Part shown: positions 28,957 to 36,597 of the stretch, piece after piece
How positions within the stretch are numbered: position 1 is the stretch's first letter
Layout of the letters: the number at the start of each line of letters is the position of its first letter
Source of the DNA: Enterococcus durans NBRC 100479 = LMG 10746
GTDB lineage: Bacteria; Bacillota; Bacilli; Lactobacillales; Enterococcaceae
Assembly: GCF_001544215.1 (NCBI RefSeq)
Contig: NZ_BCQB01000018.1
Span: 1 to 55,037 of the forward strand
DNA length: 55,037 nucleotides
Direction of reading: 5' to 3'
Translations under genes and position numbers: made by a program
The notes under the pieces: model-generated
Told to the model about the DNA's origin: nothing
Databases searched by the model: none
The model's input: the letters and a program-made list of their open reading frames with translations, nothing else

Positions 28957-29118
28957 ATCGAGATAGAAGTGTTTAACTCCGAGAAATAAGAAGAAATTAA
29001 CGAAAATTATTTTTCAAATTTTTGTGAATTTCGGCTTATTTCCGAAGGAGTTGCTTCTGCTCCCGCCGTTTATTCAAGAGTCTGTAACAAAACTGATTTT
29101 TAGATTTGTCCCACGTTC
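28957..29118 (+). repeat. Composite intergenic palindromic repeat (rlmD 3' end)
   Basis: The long palindrome unit (28959-29070: AGAAG, AACTCC, GAAATAAG ... CTTATTTC, GGAGTT, CTTCTGCTCCC) is followed by a tail ending in ATTTGTCCCACGTTCG. The first arm is degraded (AGATAGAAG instead of GGGACAGAAG). The same tail follows the copy at 45335-45605 and occurs alone in the opposite direction at 53868-53905. It sits between two convergent genes. Confidence 0.85.
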
Positions 29119-29120
29119 GT

Positions 29121-29810
29121 TTATTTTTTGCTGACAGTCTTCAACGCCCGAAATAAGGTTTGGAACTGTCCTTTGAATGACATGACTTGTTCAAAGATAT
29201 CCTCTCCATCATTCAACATTTTCACAGTGACCCAACCTAGTGATTCTGTAATTGCACTAGCAACAGTCGCGTTGATAGCAGCTCCTGTAACTGTTCCAAC
29301 AGCTGGCACAAATTTCACGAGATTTCCCACCGCACTTCTGCCTAGGCTAACCACCACTAATTCTTTTGACAAACTTTTTCCAAGACTTTCAGACCATGGC
29401 TGGCCGAATAGCTTATGCAAACGAGCCATCATTGTCAACTGAACCGGAACCAATAAAAAAGCATCTGAAAATGGAATAGGAGAACATCCGATGATCGCTG
29501 CTGTCAATGAAGCAGCATGAATGATACGATGGCTTTTTTTTCGAGTGATTGGATCTACCCCTTTTAAAAAATCTTCGAACACATGGTCAAATTTCACTTG
29601 ATTTTTCTCCAGAATCGTTTCGGCCACTTTTTTTGATTTTTCGTACGTATTCAAAATAACCTTTGATGTCTTTTGTGGGATTTTTTTAAGTACTTCAGAG
29701 AAAAAAGAGTCAAATTCTTCTTGGTCTAATTTCTCTGAAAGTAATGGCTCAACTTCCTGTTCTTTACTCTTTTCTTTACTAACTTTTGTTTTTTTATTTA
29801 ACAATCTCAT
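29121..29810 (-). CDS. DUF697-like membrane-associated protein
   Basis: A 229-residue protein with a charged, helical N-terminal 90 residues and a C-terminal domain rich in Ala, Gly and Val with two to three hydrophobic segments (AASLTAAIIGCSPIPFSDAFLLVPVQLTMM and the GNLVKFVPAVGTVTGAAINATVASAI region). This looks like the DUF697/YcjF-type module that often accompanies small GTPases; no GTPase motif is present here. The start at 29810 follows AAGGAGG. Function unknown. Confidence 0.72.
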   Translation of the reverse strand: MRLLNKKTKVSKEKSKEQEVEPLLSEKLDQEEFDSFFSEVLKKIPQKTSKVILNTYEKSKKVAETILEKNQVKFDHVFEDFLKGVDPITRKKSHRIIHAASLTAAIIGCSPIPFSDAFLLVPVQLTMMARLHKLFGQPWSESLGKSLSKELVVVSLGRSAVGNLVKFVPAVGTVTGAAINATVASAITESLGWVTVKMLNDGEDIFEQVMSFKGQFQTLFRALKTVSKK

Positions 29811-29912
29811 CGATTGATTCCTCCTTATTACTGAAAACATTCTTCTTTATGGATTGAAGGGAAGAACACTCATTCTCTGTATATGCCAAAGGTGACCAAA
29901 AAGGGCAATTAG

Positions 29913-30044
29913 CTATTTTGATACATCCAAAGCTTCAACATACACACATAGTGATTTCCTATTTGTTTCTTTAAGCGAGACATTTTCCTGATGTCCGTGT
30001 AGTTCCATGATACAATAACCTGTTACTGAACCAAAATCATTGAC
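29913..30044 (-). pseudogene. Possible gene relic, 43 codons without a start
   Basis: On the minus strand 43 sense codons end at a TAG; the frame is closed by a TGA just upstream and has no plausible start, since the only ATG is internal and lacks a ribosome site. The translated piece (for example NDFGSVTGYCIMELHGH) has a protein-like composition. It may be the tail of a lost gene, but chance cannot be ruled out. Confidence 0.25.
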
Positions 30045-30055
30045 TCACAAAAAAA

Positions 30056-30092
30056 AGCGAGAGAAAAGTACACTCACTTTTCCCTCACTCTA
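30056..30092 (-). terminator. Terminator of the chitinase-LPMO unit
   Basis: GAGTGAGGGAAAAGTGAG pairs with its near complement around a short loop on the minus strand and is followed by eight T. It lies 138 bases after the LPMO stop. Confidence 0.75.
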
Positions 30093-30229
30093 TAGGATTG
30101 AATAAACTATTGGAACAGTAGAAACTCCATGAAAAATAAATGAAGACTCGCAAAAATTTGAAGTTACGTGCATTTTGACCTATTCATTTAGGGGTAGCAC
30201 TGCTATCCAACCTAATTGATATTTACTTA

Positions 30230-30808
30230 TTATTGGATATTTACATCAATTGCTTGATAAAAAGCATTGGTGGTATCACTGATATTCCACACAGCTAAAA
30301 TCACATGGTAGCCTTTGCGATCTTGCGGAACAGTGATTGTTTGATTGACGATTTTAGGTGGTACAGTTGCTTTATCATCAATTTGCGCAATCAATTCAAA
30401 ATCGCTGATTTTCAATGGTGTATTAGGATTCCAACCTGTTTTTGTTATATAGTAATCCCATGTGCTTGTTCGATGTTGCGCAGTTAGGTTCCATGAAATA
30501 GTCAAATTACCAGGATTGATCACACTTTTATGCCATCTTGTTGCCGTTTGCTCATCCAATGGTTCAAACCCAGTGACTCCAGCACTTGCTAATTTTCCAT
30601 CAATAAATGTATTTTTAGGTGCTTCGATACTTTGTGGCTCCCACTGTGCACGCCCAACATTTTGATTCAAATTACCCGCTGCTGCCGTACCAAAATAAGC
30701 ACGGCTTCCAGGGGAAGTGACATATCCATGTGCAAACCCAGAAGTACCGAATCCAAACAATCCTAACATGACTACACCGACAAACAATAAGACATTAAGC
30801 TTCTTCAT
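30230..30808 (-). CDS. AA10 lytic polysaccharide monooxygenase (chitin-active)
   Basis: A secreted copper enzyme that cleaves crystalline chitin oxidatively, helping the chitinase. The 192-residue precursor has a signal peptide ending SGFA, so the mature protein starts with His27 (HGYVTSPGSR), the first ligand of the copper histidine brace; His112 in LTAQHRTSTW is the second, and Phe183 in NAFYQAIDV the likely axial residue. There is no extra carbohydrate-binding domain, as in the E. faecalis homologue EF0362. It lies 78 bases downstream of the GH18 chitinase, in the same direction. Confidence 0.95.
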   Translation of the reverse strand: MKKLNVLLFVGVVMLGLFGFGTSGFAHGYVTSPGSRAYFGTAAAGNLNQNVGRAQWEPQSIEAPKNTFIDGKLASAGVTGFEPLDEQTATRWHKSVINPGNLTISWNLTAQHRTSTWDYYITKTGWNPNTPLKISDFELIAQIDDKATVPPKIVNQTITVPQDRKGYHVILAVWNISDTTNAFYQAIDVNIQ

Positions 30809-30886
30809 GAATGAACCTCCTATTAGTTGATGGGTTCATTGTAATCGCTTTCCTTATTAATGACAAACATTATGCTTTTATGATTT

Positions 30887-32704
30887 TTAACTGATTTTTT
30901 CCCATAAAGCTGGTACGATATCTGGTGTCCAACCAGCAATTGATGTATGTGCTTGTAAGCAGCGATAACTAGATCCACCATAAGTTACGATACTTCCAAT
31001 ACTGTAGGCTTGATTAGTTGTCCAAGTATTTCCTTGGCTATCTTCATCCAATGTTTTAACAGTGATTGCTTGACTGAAATCAGATGATCCAGATTGGTTG
31101 ATTGCTTTGACTTGATAAGTGTAAGTTGTACTAGCATCTAAATTAGTATCTTCAAATTCATTCGTTTCACTGACACCTATACGAATGCCGTCACGATAAA
31201 TAGCATAGTGCATCACTTGTTCATTCGGTGTATTTTTCACCCATGTTAACGTTAATTTATTCTGTAGAATATTTTTAGCTGTCAATTGAAGTGGCACAGA
31301 AGGTACTGGTAGCTGGCCTTCCGTTTCATCATTAGTTTTAAGCGACAAAATAGCAGAACGTTCTGACTTATTCCCCGCTGTGTCCACTGCTTCTACCGTA
31401 TAAGAATAAGTCGTAGCTGGTTTTAGTCCTTTATGAAGGAAATTCGGTACTTTACTTGTTCCCGCCAAACGATTTTCTTCGTAAATATTATAATGAGATA
31501 CTTGAACGTTGTCTGTGGATGCAGTCCATGACAATGAGATCGAATCAGAGGAAGCCACTCCATGTAAATCAGTTGGTGTAGATGGTTTTTCAAAATCTTC
31601 TGGTGATGGAGTATCTTTGCCAAATTGTTGAGCGACCGTTAAAAATTCATATTGATTTTTGACTTTACCTTGCCCACCATCCACCATTGCATCTCGGTTC
31701 ATTGACCAGTAAGAAACCATACCGATTTTCTTTTCTTTTGCATGTTGGATAACCTTATTGAGCATTGCTGTTGTAAAATACGGATGTGCTTTGCTTTCAA
31801 ATCCAATCGAAGGCGTTGTGCCTAGTCTTGCATATGCTTGTTCATCTGTTAACGTCGTGTTGGTGAAACGCTTGTAATAATCCTTCAATTGAACCATCGT
31901 ATTGTCTACTGCATCTAAAGAACCTTGTGCGTAGTCAGGAACGACACTGCCATAACACATCGTCATCAAATTAACTGTAGTTAGCTCTACTCCTGCCTCT
32001 AAATAGGCTTGTAGTACAGACAATCCTGTCGAAATCAGCCCAGTATCCATAACTGGTAAAGTCAATGTCACTTCTACACCCGTTTTTTCTTGGACTTGTC
32101 TGATTGCTTTTGCATTTGCTAAATTTTCTTGATAGCCCATTGCTGCCGCTTCCACATCGAAATCGACTCGAGTAAGGCCATAGCCTTGGATGATTTCGGT
32201 GTATGAATTAGCTAAAATAGAAATATCTTGTGTCGTTTCCCAAAAAGCACCAGAATTCAATCCACCAAAAGAAATCGCCACATCACCACCGATTCCTCTC
32301 AATTCACGAATTGATTTTTTGATTCCTTCATATTGCCATTGATCATTGTCACTCTCGCTTAGTCCACTAAAGCCACCCCAAGCCCAGTCAATTCTGTCAT
32401 TTTTAACTCCTTTTGCCTGCATGAATCCTAAATTAAAGAATTTTTGCCCTGTCTTCTTTGCAACTGCTGCAAGATCTAGCGCACCGTTGCTTGAAAGATC
32501 TTCTTTTGAGCTATAAGCAGTCATGTCCACAAAAGGAGCGACCACTTGATCTCCCCACTGAATACCTTGACCAACCCCAAAATCTGCTTGTTGTTTACTA
32601 CTTTGTTCTGTTGCCAATGTTTCCTCTGCATCTAACAATAACGGTGCAATCAGCAAACTACAAAGCGCCGCTCCTACAAATAATCTTTTAAACTTTTTCT
32701 CCAT
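30887..32704 (-). CDS. Secreted GH18 chitinase with FnIII and chitin-binding domains
   Basis: A 605-residue secreted endo-chitinase. Order: signal peptide (about 1-31), GH18 barrel (about 50-370), fibronectin III domains (about 378-460 and 468-555) and a C-terminal CBM5/12 chitin-binding module (about 559-605, with NTWTTNQAYSIGSIVTYGGSSYRCL). The catalytic motif reads LTRVDFDVE (Asp181, Asp183, Glu185): the first Asp of the usual DxxDxDxE is Thr178, as in the group resembling Pyrococcus ChiA, so this is a known variation and not a defect. It forms an operon-like pair with the LPMO and is preceded by a cre site. Confidence 0.95.
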   Translation of the reverse strand: MEKKFKRLFVGAALCSLLIAPLLLDAEETLATEQSSKQQADFGVGQGIQWGDQVVAPFVDMTAYSSKEDLSSNGALDLAAVAKKTGQKFFNLGFMQAKGVKNDRIDWAWGGFSGLSESDNDQWQYEGIKKSIRELRGIGGDVAISFGGLNSGAFWETTQDISILANSYTEIIQGYGLTRVDFDVEAAAMGYQENLANAKAIRQVQEKTGVEVTLTLPVMDTGLISTGLSVLQAYLEAGVELTTVNLMTMCYGSVVPDYAQGSLDAVDNTMVQLKDYYKRFTNTTLTDEQAYARLGTTPSIGFESKAHPYFTTAMLNKVIQHAKEKKIGMVSYWSMNRDAMVDGGQGKVKNQYEFLTVAQQFGKDTPSPEDFEKPSTPTDLHGVASSDSISLSWTASTDNVQVSHYNIYEENRLAGTSKVPNFLHKGLKPATTYSYTVEAVDTAGNKSERSAILSLKTNDETEGQLPVPSVPLQLTAKNILQNKLTLTWVKNTPNEQVMHYAIYRDGIRIGVSETNEFEDTNLDASTTYTYQVKAINQSGSSDFSQAITVKTLDEDSQGNTWTTNQAYSIGSIVTYGGSSYRCLQAHTSIAGWTPDIVPALWEKIS

Positions 32705-32743
32705 TTCCCCACTCCTATCATATTTTTGTTATTAAAAATATTT

Positions 32744-32759
32744 ATGTAAACGATTACAT
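32744..32759. promoter_or_regulatory. CcpA catabolite-response element (cre)
   Basis: ATGTAAACGATTACAT fits the cre consensus WTGNAARCGNWWWCAW at every position and is a near-perfect palindrome. It lies 40 bases upstream of the chitinase start, where CcpA with HPr-Ser46-P would repress. The exact promoter is not clear: the area has several weak -10-like sequences. Confidence 0.9.
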
Positions 32760-32888
32760 ATAAATGATAACATTTAGAAAATAACAAATAAAACAATATT
32801 AACGTTATTTAATTTATTAAAGTCAAATTCTAACTTTAGCATGATTGTTGCTAAAAATCAGTTTAAAACTAAGAAAGAGTAGTACAAA

Positions 32889-33062
32889 TGAGGCTGGGAC
32901 AGAAGTGTTTAACTCCGAGAAATAAGAAGAATTTAACGGAAATTGCTTTTCAAATTTTTGTGAATTTCGGCTTATTTCCGAAGGCGTTGCTTCTGCTCCC
33001 ACCGTTTATTCGTTTTTAAAGAATGAGACAAAAGTGTTTCTTACTTTTGTCCTACACTCATT
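32889..33062 (+). repeat. Composite intergenic palindromic repeat
   Basis: The full two-part form: the long palindrome (32894-33003; GGGACAGAAG, AACTCC, GAAATAAG ... CTTATTTCC, CTTCTGCTCCC) then, about 16 bases after the CCGTTTATTC signature, a compact hairpin with GAATGAGACAAAAGTG and its complement. It is the best copy of the arrangement that is found reversed at 13881-14055. It lies between divergent promoters and not at a 3' end, so it is not simply a terminator here. Confidence 0.88.
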
Positions 33063-33232
33063 CTAAATAGGACTAAATGGCTGATTTTCAAAACGTCAAA
33101 TACTTCTATCTAGCCTTCAACTAAAATAATAGCTAACCGAATGATTACTTTTACCTTTTGGATCCTCAGAGTAAATTTGAGTATGTCTGAAATGTTCATG
33201 GTAAACTTAAATCATAGAAGGGAGATAATAAA

Positions 33233-33703
33233 ATGGTTATATTAAAAGATTTTCGTTTTTGGTTATGTACAGTGGGAATCGTTATCCTAGGATTTATATC
33301 AGGGCTACTTAGTGGCAATCCTGGAAGTTACTATTATTCATTAGACTTGCCTCCGTTCGCGCCACCAAGTTGGATCTTCGGACCGATGTGGACAGTACTC
33401 TATATCTTAATGGGTATGGCACTATACTTTATAACGCAAATGGATGAGAGAAAATTAAAGCGTAAACTTCTTACACTATTCGTTATCCAATTTATCTGTA
33501 ACTTTCTTTGGTCTGCTTTATTCTTTAATTTGCAAAGTAATTTTATTGCCGCTGTTGATATTACTATCCTAGTCATTGTCTTAACGATCTTACTCTATCA
33601 TTTATGGCTACATTTTCGTTTAGTGATGTGGCTACTTGTTCCATACTATTTATGGGTGCTATTTGCTACCTTATTGAATTATTCTATCTACTTTTTGAAT
33701 TGA
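33233..33703 (+). CDS. tspO: TspO/MBR family membrane protein
   Basis: A 156-residue five-helix membrane protein of the TspO family, which binds porphyrins and other hydrophobic ligands. The family pattern shows in SLDLPPFAPPSWIFGPMWTVLYILMGMAL (about 36-64), NFLWSALFFNLQ (about 96-107) and the final LVPYYLWVLFATLLNYSIYFLN. Its physiological ligand in enterococci is unknown. It is monocistronic, with a terminator right after it. Confidence 0.93.
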   Translation: MVILKDFRFWLCTVGIVILGFISGLLSGNPGSYYYSLDLPPFAPPSWIFGPMWTVLYILMGMALYFITQMDERKLKRKLLTLFVIQFICNFLWSALFFNLQSNFIAAVDITILVIVLTILLYHLWLHFRLVMWLLVPYYLWVLFATLLNYSIYFLN

Positions 33704-33723
33704 TAGCCTTCATTTTTTGCATA

Positions 33724-33770
33724 AAAAGAAACACTCGCGGGAGTTGAACAAACGCGAGTGCTTCTTTTTT
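33724..33770. terminator. Bidirectional terminator between tspO and the LCP gene
   Basis: AAAAAGAA plus CACTCGCG pairs with CGCGAGTG plus TTCTTTTTTT. It ends both convergent genes, overlapping the last base of the LCP stop region. Confidence 0.88.
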
Positions 33771-34981
33771 TAATAGCCATTTTGGTCGTAATTTTGATCG
33801 TAGTTCTGGTCATAATTTTGATTATAGTTCTGATCGTAGTTCTGATCATAGTTTTGATCGTAATTCTGGCCATTATCTTGGTACCCATTTTGGGTCGTAT
33901 CATTATTGTATTGATTGTCATACTGACTCGTGTCTTGAGAATAATAGCTTGAACTGCTGTTGGTAGTTCCAGCATCCGTGTTTTCTCCATCCGAACCATC
34001 TGAGTCATCATAGAACATGTAAGACGCGTTATCATTCTTTAAGTTTGGCAATGTATCACTTGTCTTGATCTCTAACTGTTTTTTCAATTCATTTTGGATA
34101 GCTAACAGATCATTTTGACCTAGTATCTGATAATAAATATTATCGATCATTGCATCTTTTCCTTGCAATTGATCTTGTTTGATCGTTTCAAAAGCAGAGG
34201 TATAATTTGTGGCTACATCCAACATGTCATCCCAGTCTAAATCGGTAGTGACATTTTTTTCAACAGCTTTTAATATTTTACGATAATTGCTTACGCCTTC
34301 TAAACTTAGCACTTTGTTCACGATCTTGGTAACTACTTCACGTTGTCGTGCTTGTCGACCAACATCCCCTTTAGGATCTTCATGACGCATCCGAGAATAC
34401 GCTAGTCCTTTTTCTCCATCTAATGTTTGTTTACCAACCGGTACATGTACTCCATCTAGAGTGAAGTCGATTTTGTTGTTTACTTCGATTCCCCCAACCG
34501 CATTGATCAAATCTTCCATACCGTCTAGATTGATCGTTACATAATGATCGATGGGAATATCTAATAATTGCTCGATCGAATTCATTGCCATATCAACGCC
34601 ACCAAACGCATAGGCATGATTTAACTTATCCACGGTGCCATAACCAACGATATTCGTATAAATATCGCGATCTAGACTGATGATCGTTGATTTTTTTTGT
34701 TGTGGATTGACGGTAACCACCATCATCGTATCCGAACGACCTTGTTCTGTCCGACCAAGTCCACCTGTATCTAGCCCTAAAAGTAGCACAGAAAAAGGTT
34801 CCTTATCATCGATATTGACTTTATTATCACGCTTAGTTGATACTCGACTTGATTTTTTAGATATTTGATCTACTGTTTTACTTGCTTCTCCCATGAACTT
34901 GATTCCATAAGCTGAGATCCCGCCAATCAGAATAACAAGAACGCCTAAAAAAGCTAAAATAACTTTTTGCCACCGCTTCAT
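33770..34981 (-). CDS. LytR-CpsA-Psr (LCP) family cell-wall polymer transferase with repeat tail
   Basis: A 403-residue protein with one N-terminal membrane anchor (about 5-27) and an extracellular LCP domain (about 75-230). LCP enzymes attach teichoic acids or capsule to peptidoglycan. Motifs include LLLGLDTGGLGRTEQGRSDTMM, SLDRDIYTNIVGYGTVDKLNHAYAFGG and the Arg-rich AYSRMRHEDPKGDVGRQARQREV. The last 60 residues are unusual: a Ser/Asn/Gln/Asp region ending in about eight NYDQ-like repeats. The start at 34981 (MKRWQK) follows AGAGGTG; a 14-residue longer frame is unlikely. It resembles the Psr/LytR group. Confidence 0.93.
   Translation of the reverse strand: MKRWQKVILAFLGVLVILIGGISAYGIKFMGEASKTVDQISKKSSRVSTKRDNKVNIDDKEPFSVLLLGLDTGGLGRTEQGRSDTMMVVTVNPQQKKSTIISLDRDIYTNIVGYGTVDKLNHAYAFGGVDMAMNSIEQLLDIPIDHYVTINLDGMEDLINAVGGIEVNNKIDFTLDGVHVPVGKQTLDGEKGLAYSRMRHEDPKGDVGRQARQREVVTKIVNKVLSLEGVSNYRKILKAVEKNVTTDLDWDDMLDVATNYTSAFETIKQDQLQGKDAMIDNIYYQILGQNDLLAIQNELKKQLEIKTSDTLPNLKNDNASYMFYDDSDGSDGENTDAGTTNSSSSYYSQDTSQYDNQYNNDTTQNGYQDNGQNYDQNYDQNYDQNYNQNYDQNYDQNYDQNGY
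33776..33890 (-). repeat. 12-bp tandem repeats coding NYDQ
   Basis: On the coding strand about eight imperfect copies of AAYTAYGAYCAR encode the NYDQ tail of the LCP protein. Third-position variation between units suggests an old array kept by selection on the protein, although the length could still change by slippage. Confidence 0.85.
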
Positions 34982-35057
34982 AATACACCTCTGTCTCACA
35001 TTTTCGTTAAAATATTTTCTCACATAACTAATAATTCAGCAATTCACTTAGTTAATC

Positions 35058-35085
35058 ATAATAAAACTTTAAATAATAATTACAA
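35058..35085 (-). promoter_or_regulatory. Possible LCP gene promoter
   Basis: On the minus strand TTGTAA (35085-35080) and TATTAT (35063-35058) are spaced by 16 bases. The leader would be about 70 bases. In such AT-rich DNA chance matches are common. Confidence 0.4.
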
Positions 35086-35234
35086 GGATAACTGATTTAT
35101 ATGTATTTTTTCAAAATTCTTAAACTATCATACCATAGCATTTGTTTAGAGAAAAGTAGCAATTCTAGTCTTTCAAAGCGCTTTTACATATTTCGGTTAA
35201 AATAGATAGATTATATTTATACTTTTTTTCAGTC

Positions 35235-35282
35235 AAAAAAAAGAAACGTTGTCTTTAACCTGGACATTGTCTCTTCTTTTTT
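35235..35282 (-). terminator. Terminator after the broken ligase
   Basis: On the minus strand an AAGAGACAATGTC arm pairs imperfectly with GACAACGTTTCTT and is followed by eight T, just downstream of the stop at 35289. The rest of the gap 34982-35288 is AT-rich without a gene. Confidence 0.7.
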
Positions 35283-35288
35283 AACCTA

Positions 35289-36336
35289 TTAAACACTGAC
35301 TTCACTCTTCAAATTCCGTTTATTTGCGATCTTTCGGATATATTTATCGATTTGTTGAAAATCACTTCCAGTAACAGATCCTTTTGCAAAGAGTAAACTA
35401 TCTTCATTTAGTAATGTTTCAATTCGCTGACTCATCTCAGATAAACTAGCAAACCATTGAAAATTTTCGTATTGTTGATGCTCTGCACTGAAAATTTCCT
35501 TGAACTGTTCACCATAGCCAAAAATATAATCTGCTGTAGATTGTTCCATCTGTCCTTTTAAGGATTCATGGACTTCTTTAGACGCCTCCCCTAAATCTGC
35601 AATTTGACCAAGGATCAATAATTTCGTTCCTTGGTAAAAAGGGCTGATTTCATTGAAATAAGCAATTGTATTTTTCATTGCCGGTAAAGATGCATTATGT
35701 GTATCATCAATAAATGTAAAATTGGGACCACTATCAGATCTATAACAGGTTTTCTCTAATATTTTCGTCAGCGGTTTAAATGTTTCAAAAGCCGCGAGGT
35801 AAGGATGGATATCTCCTTTGATTTTCCAAATAGTCAACAAGGTGGCTAATGTATTCGAGACCATTCCTAATGAAGCAACCGATAGATTTAAAGAAATTTT
35901 TTTGCCGAAAAATGAGATATTTAAATTGCAATAGTCTCTTTTTTGCGTAGTACTGATCACAAAAACATCTCTAGTGGGGTCCGTTGTCGAGTAGGTAAAG
36001 ATTTCACTTGTATGCTTACGTGCAGCAGCTGTCTTCTACAATAAATTGTGGTGTCTTAACCAAAGGATCCTCAATCGGTGTTTCTGTTATGAGTAAAGCA
36101 AACTCATTCTCCCGCCCTTTGATTTGGTCATTTCCATCTCTCCAGGCTATACTTTTACGATTAACATAATTTCTTCTTTCTGACGAAATAGAAACAAACG
36201 CGGTTGTTGAATAATCTTGATTGCGTTTTAAATGTCCTGAAAAATATTCAAAATCTGTGACTGGTTGATCTAAATGATCATATATCTTAAAAAACTTTCC
36301 ATCTATTCCATTTAAAATATTCTGAATTGTCCACAT
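35289..36336 (-). pseudogene. MurF-like ligase gene broken by an internal deletion
   Basis: Two frames together look like one Mur-ligase gene whose middle is missing. The first (36336-36016) starts MWTIQNILNGIDGKF and runs to TPQFIVEDS, as the N-terminal domain of MurF does. The second (open from about 36027 to 35289, a different frame) begins AAARKHTSEIF, then the MurF-like end of the central domain, then NTLATLLTIWKIKG and IDDTHNASLPAMKNTIAYF (domain 3). The nucleotide-binding core, with the P-loop expected after VEDS, is absent, roughly 190 residues. The join is near CAGCTGCTGC at about 36022-36033. An intact copy would join an amino acid or peptide to a carboxylate using ATP. It lies 15 bases after the small membrane-protein gene. 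Confidence 0.8.
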
Positions 36337-36351
36337 GTCCTCATCCCACCT

Positions 36352-36591
36352 TTACCATCTGCCACGTCGAGGTCTTGCTTGATTGACATATCTTGTAGCT
36401 GTCTTTTCAATTCTTTCTGGGGAATTGTCTTGATCGACTTCCCATGGATAGAGTCCATCTTCATTTTTTTCATATTGACTTAAATCAGTCTCCATCTGAT
36501 TCTTCTGATGATCTTTTTTCTTTTTTAATCGGAATCCCACATATGAAAAACCTATCAACGCTAATGCTGCAAAACGAATATACCCAACCAT
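36352..36591 (-). CDS. Small single-pass membrane protein
   Basis: A 79-residue protein with one N-terminal membrane helix (about 5-20, YIRFAALALIGFSYVGF), then a charged cytoplasmic or external part (LKKKKDHQKNQ ... PRRGRW). I do not recognise a family. It sits 6 bases downstream of the 560-residue gene and 15 bases upstream of the broken ligase, in one transcript. Small membrane partners also occur in polymer-ligase systems such as poly-gamma-glutamate synthase, but no sequence relation is seen. Confidence 0.65.
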   Translation of the reverse strand: MVGYIRFAALALIGFSYVGFRLKKKKDHQKNQMETDLSQYEKNEDGLYPWEVDQDNSPERIEKTATRYVNQARPRRGRW

Positions 36592-36597
36592 TTTTAT

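Larger units (their letters stand above)
29811..30229. other. Intergenic region upstream of the DUF697-like gene
   Basis: The stretch holds the DUF697-like gene promoter area, a possible gene relic on the minus strand (29913-30044), a terminator hairpin (30056-30092) for the LPMO transcript, and a strongly decayed copy of the long palindrome (about 30108-30211, GGAACAGTAG ... CACTGCTATCC). Confidence 0.6.
32705..33232. other. Divergent intergenic region chitinase/tspO
   Basis: This 528-base gap holds the chitinase promoter and cre site (to about 32830), a composite repeat at 32889-33062, and the tspO promoter region (about 33120-33232, with the ribosome site GAAGGGAG). I see no gene in it. 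Confidence 0.75.

Noticed and set aside
30887-32704. Missing first Asp of the GH18 DxxDxDxE motif taken as an inactive chitinase
   Set aside because: The essential Asp183 and Glu185 are present, and the Thr in the first position occurs in an active GH18 subgroup.
33688-34035. Thr/Ile/Met-rich frame opposite or across the LCP repeat tail
   Set aside because: It is a shadow of the 12-bp repeat; the LCP frame explains the sequence.
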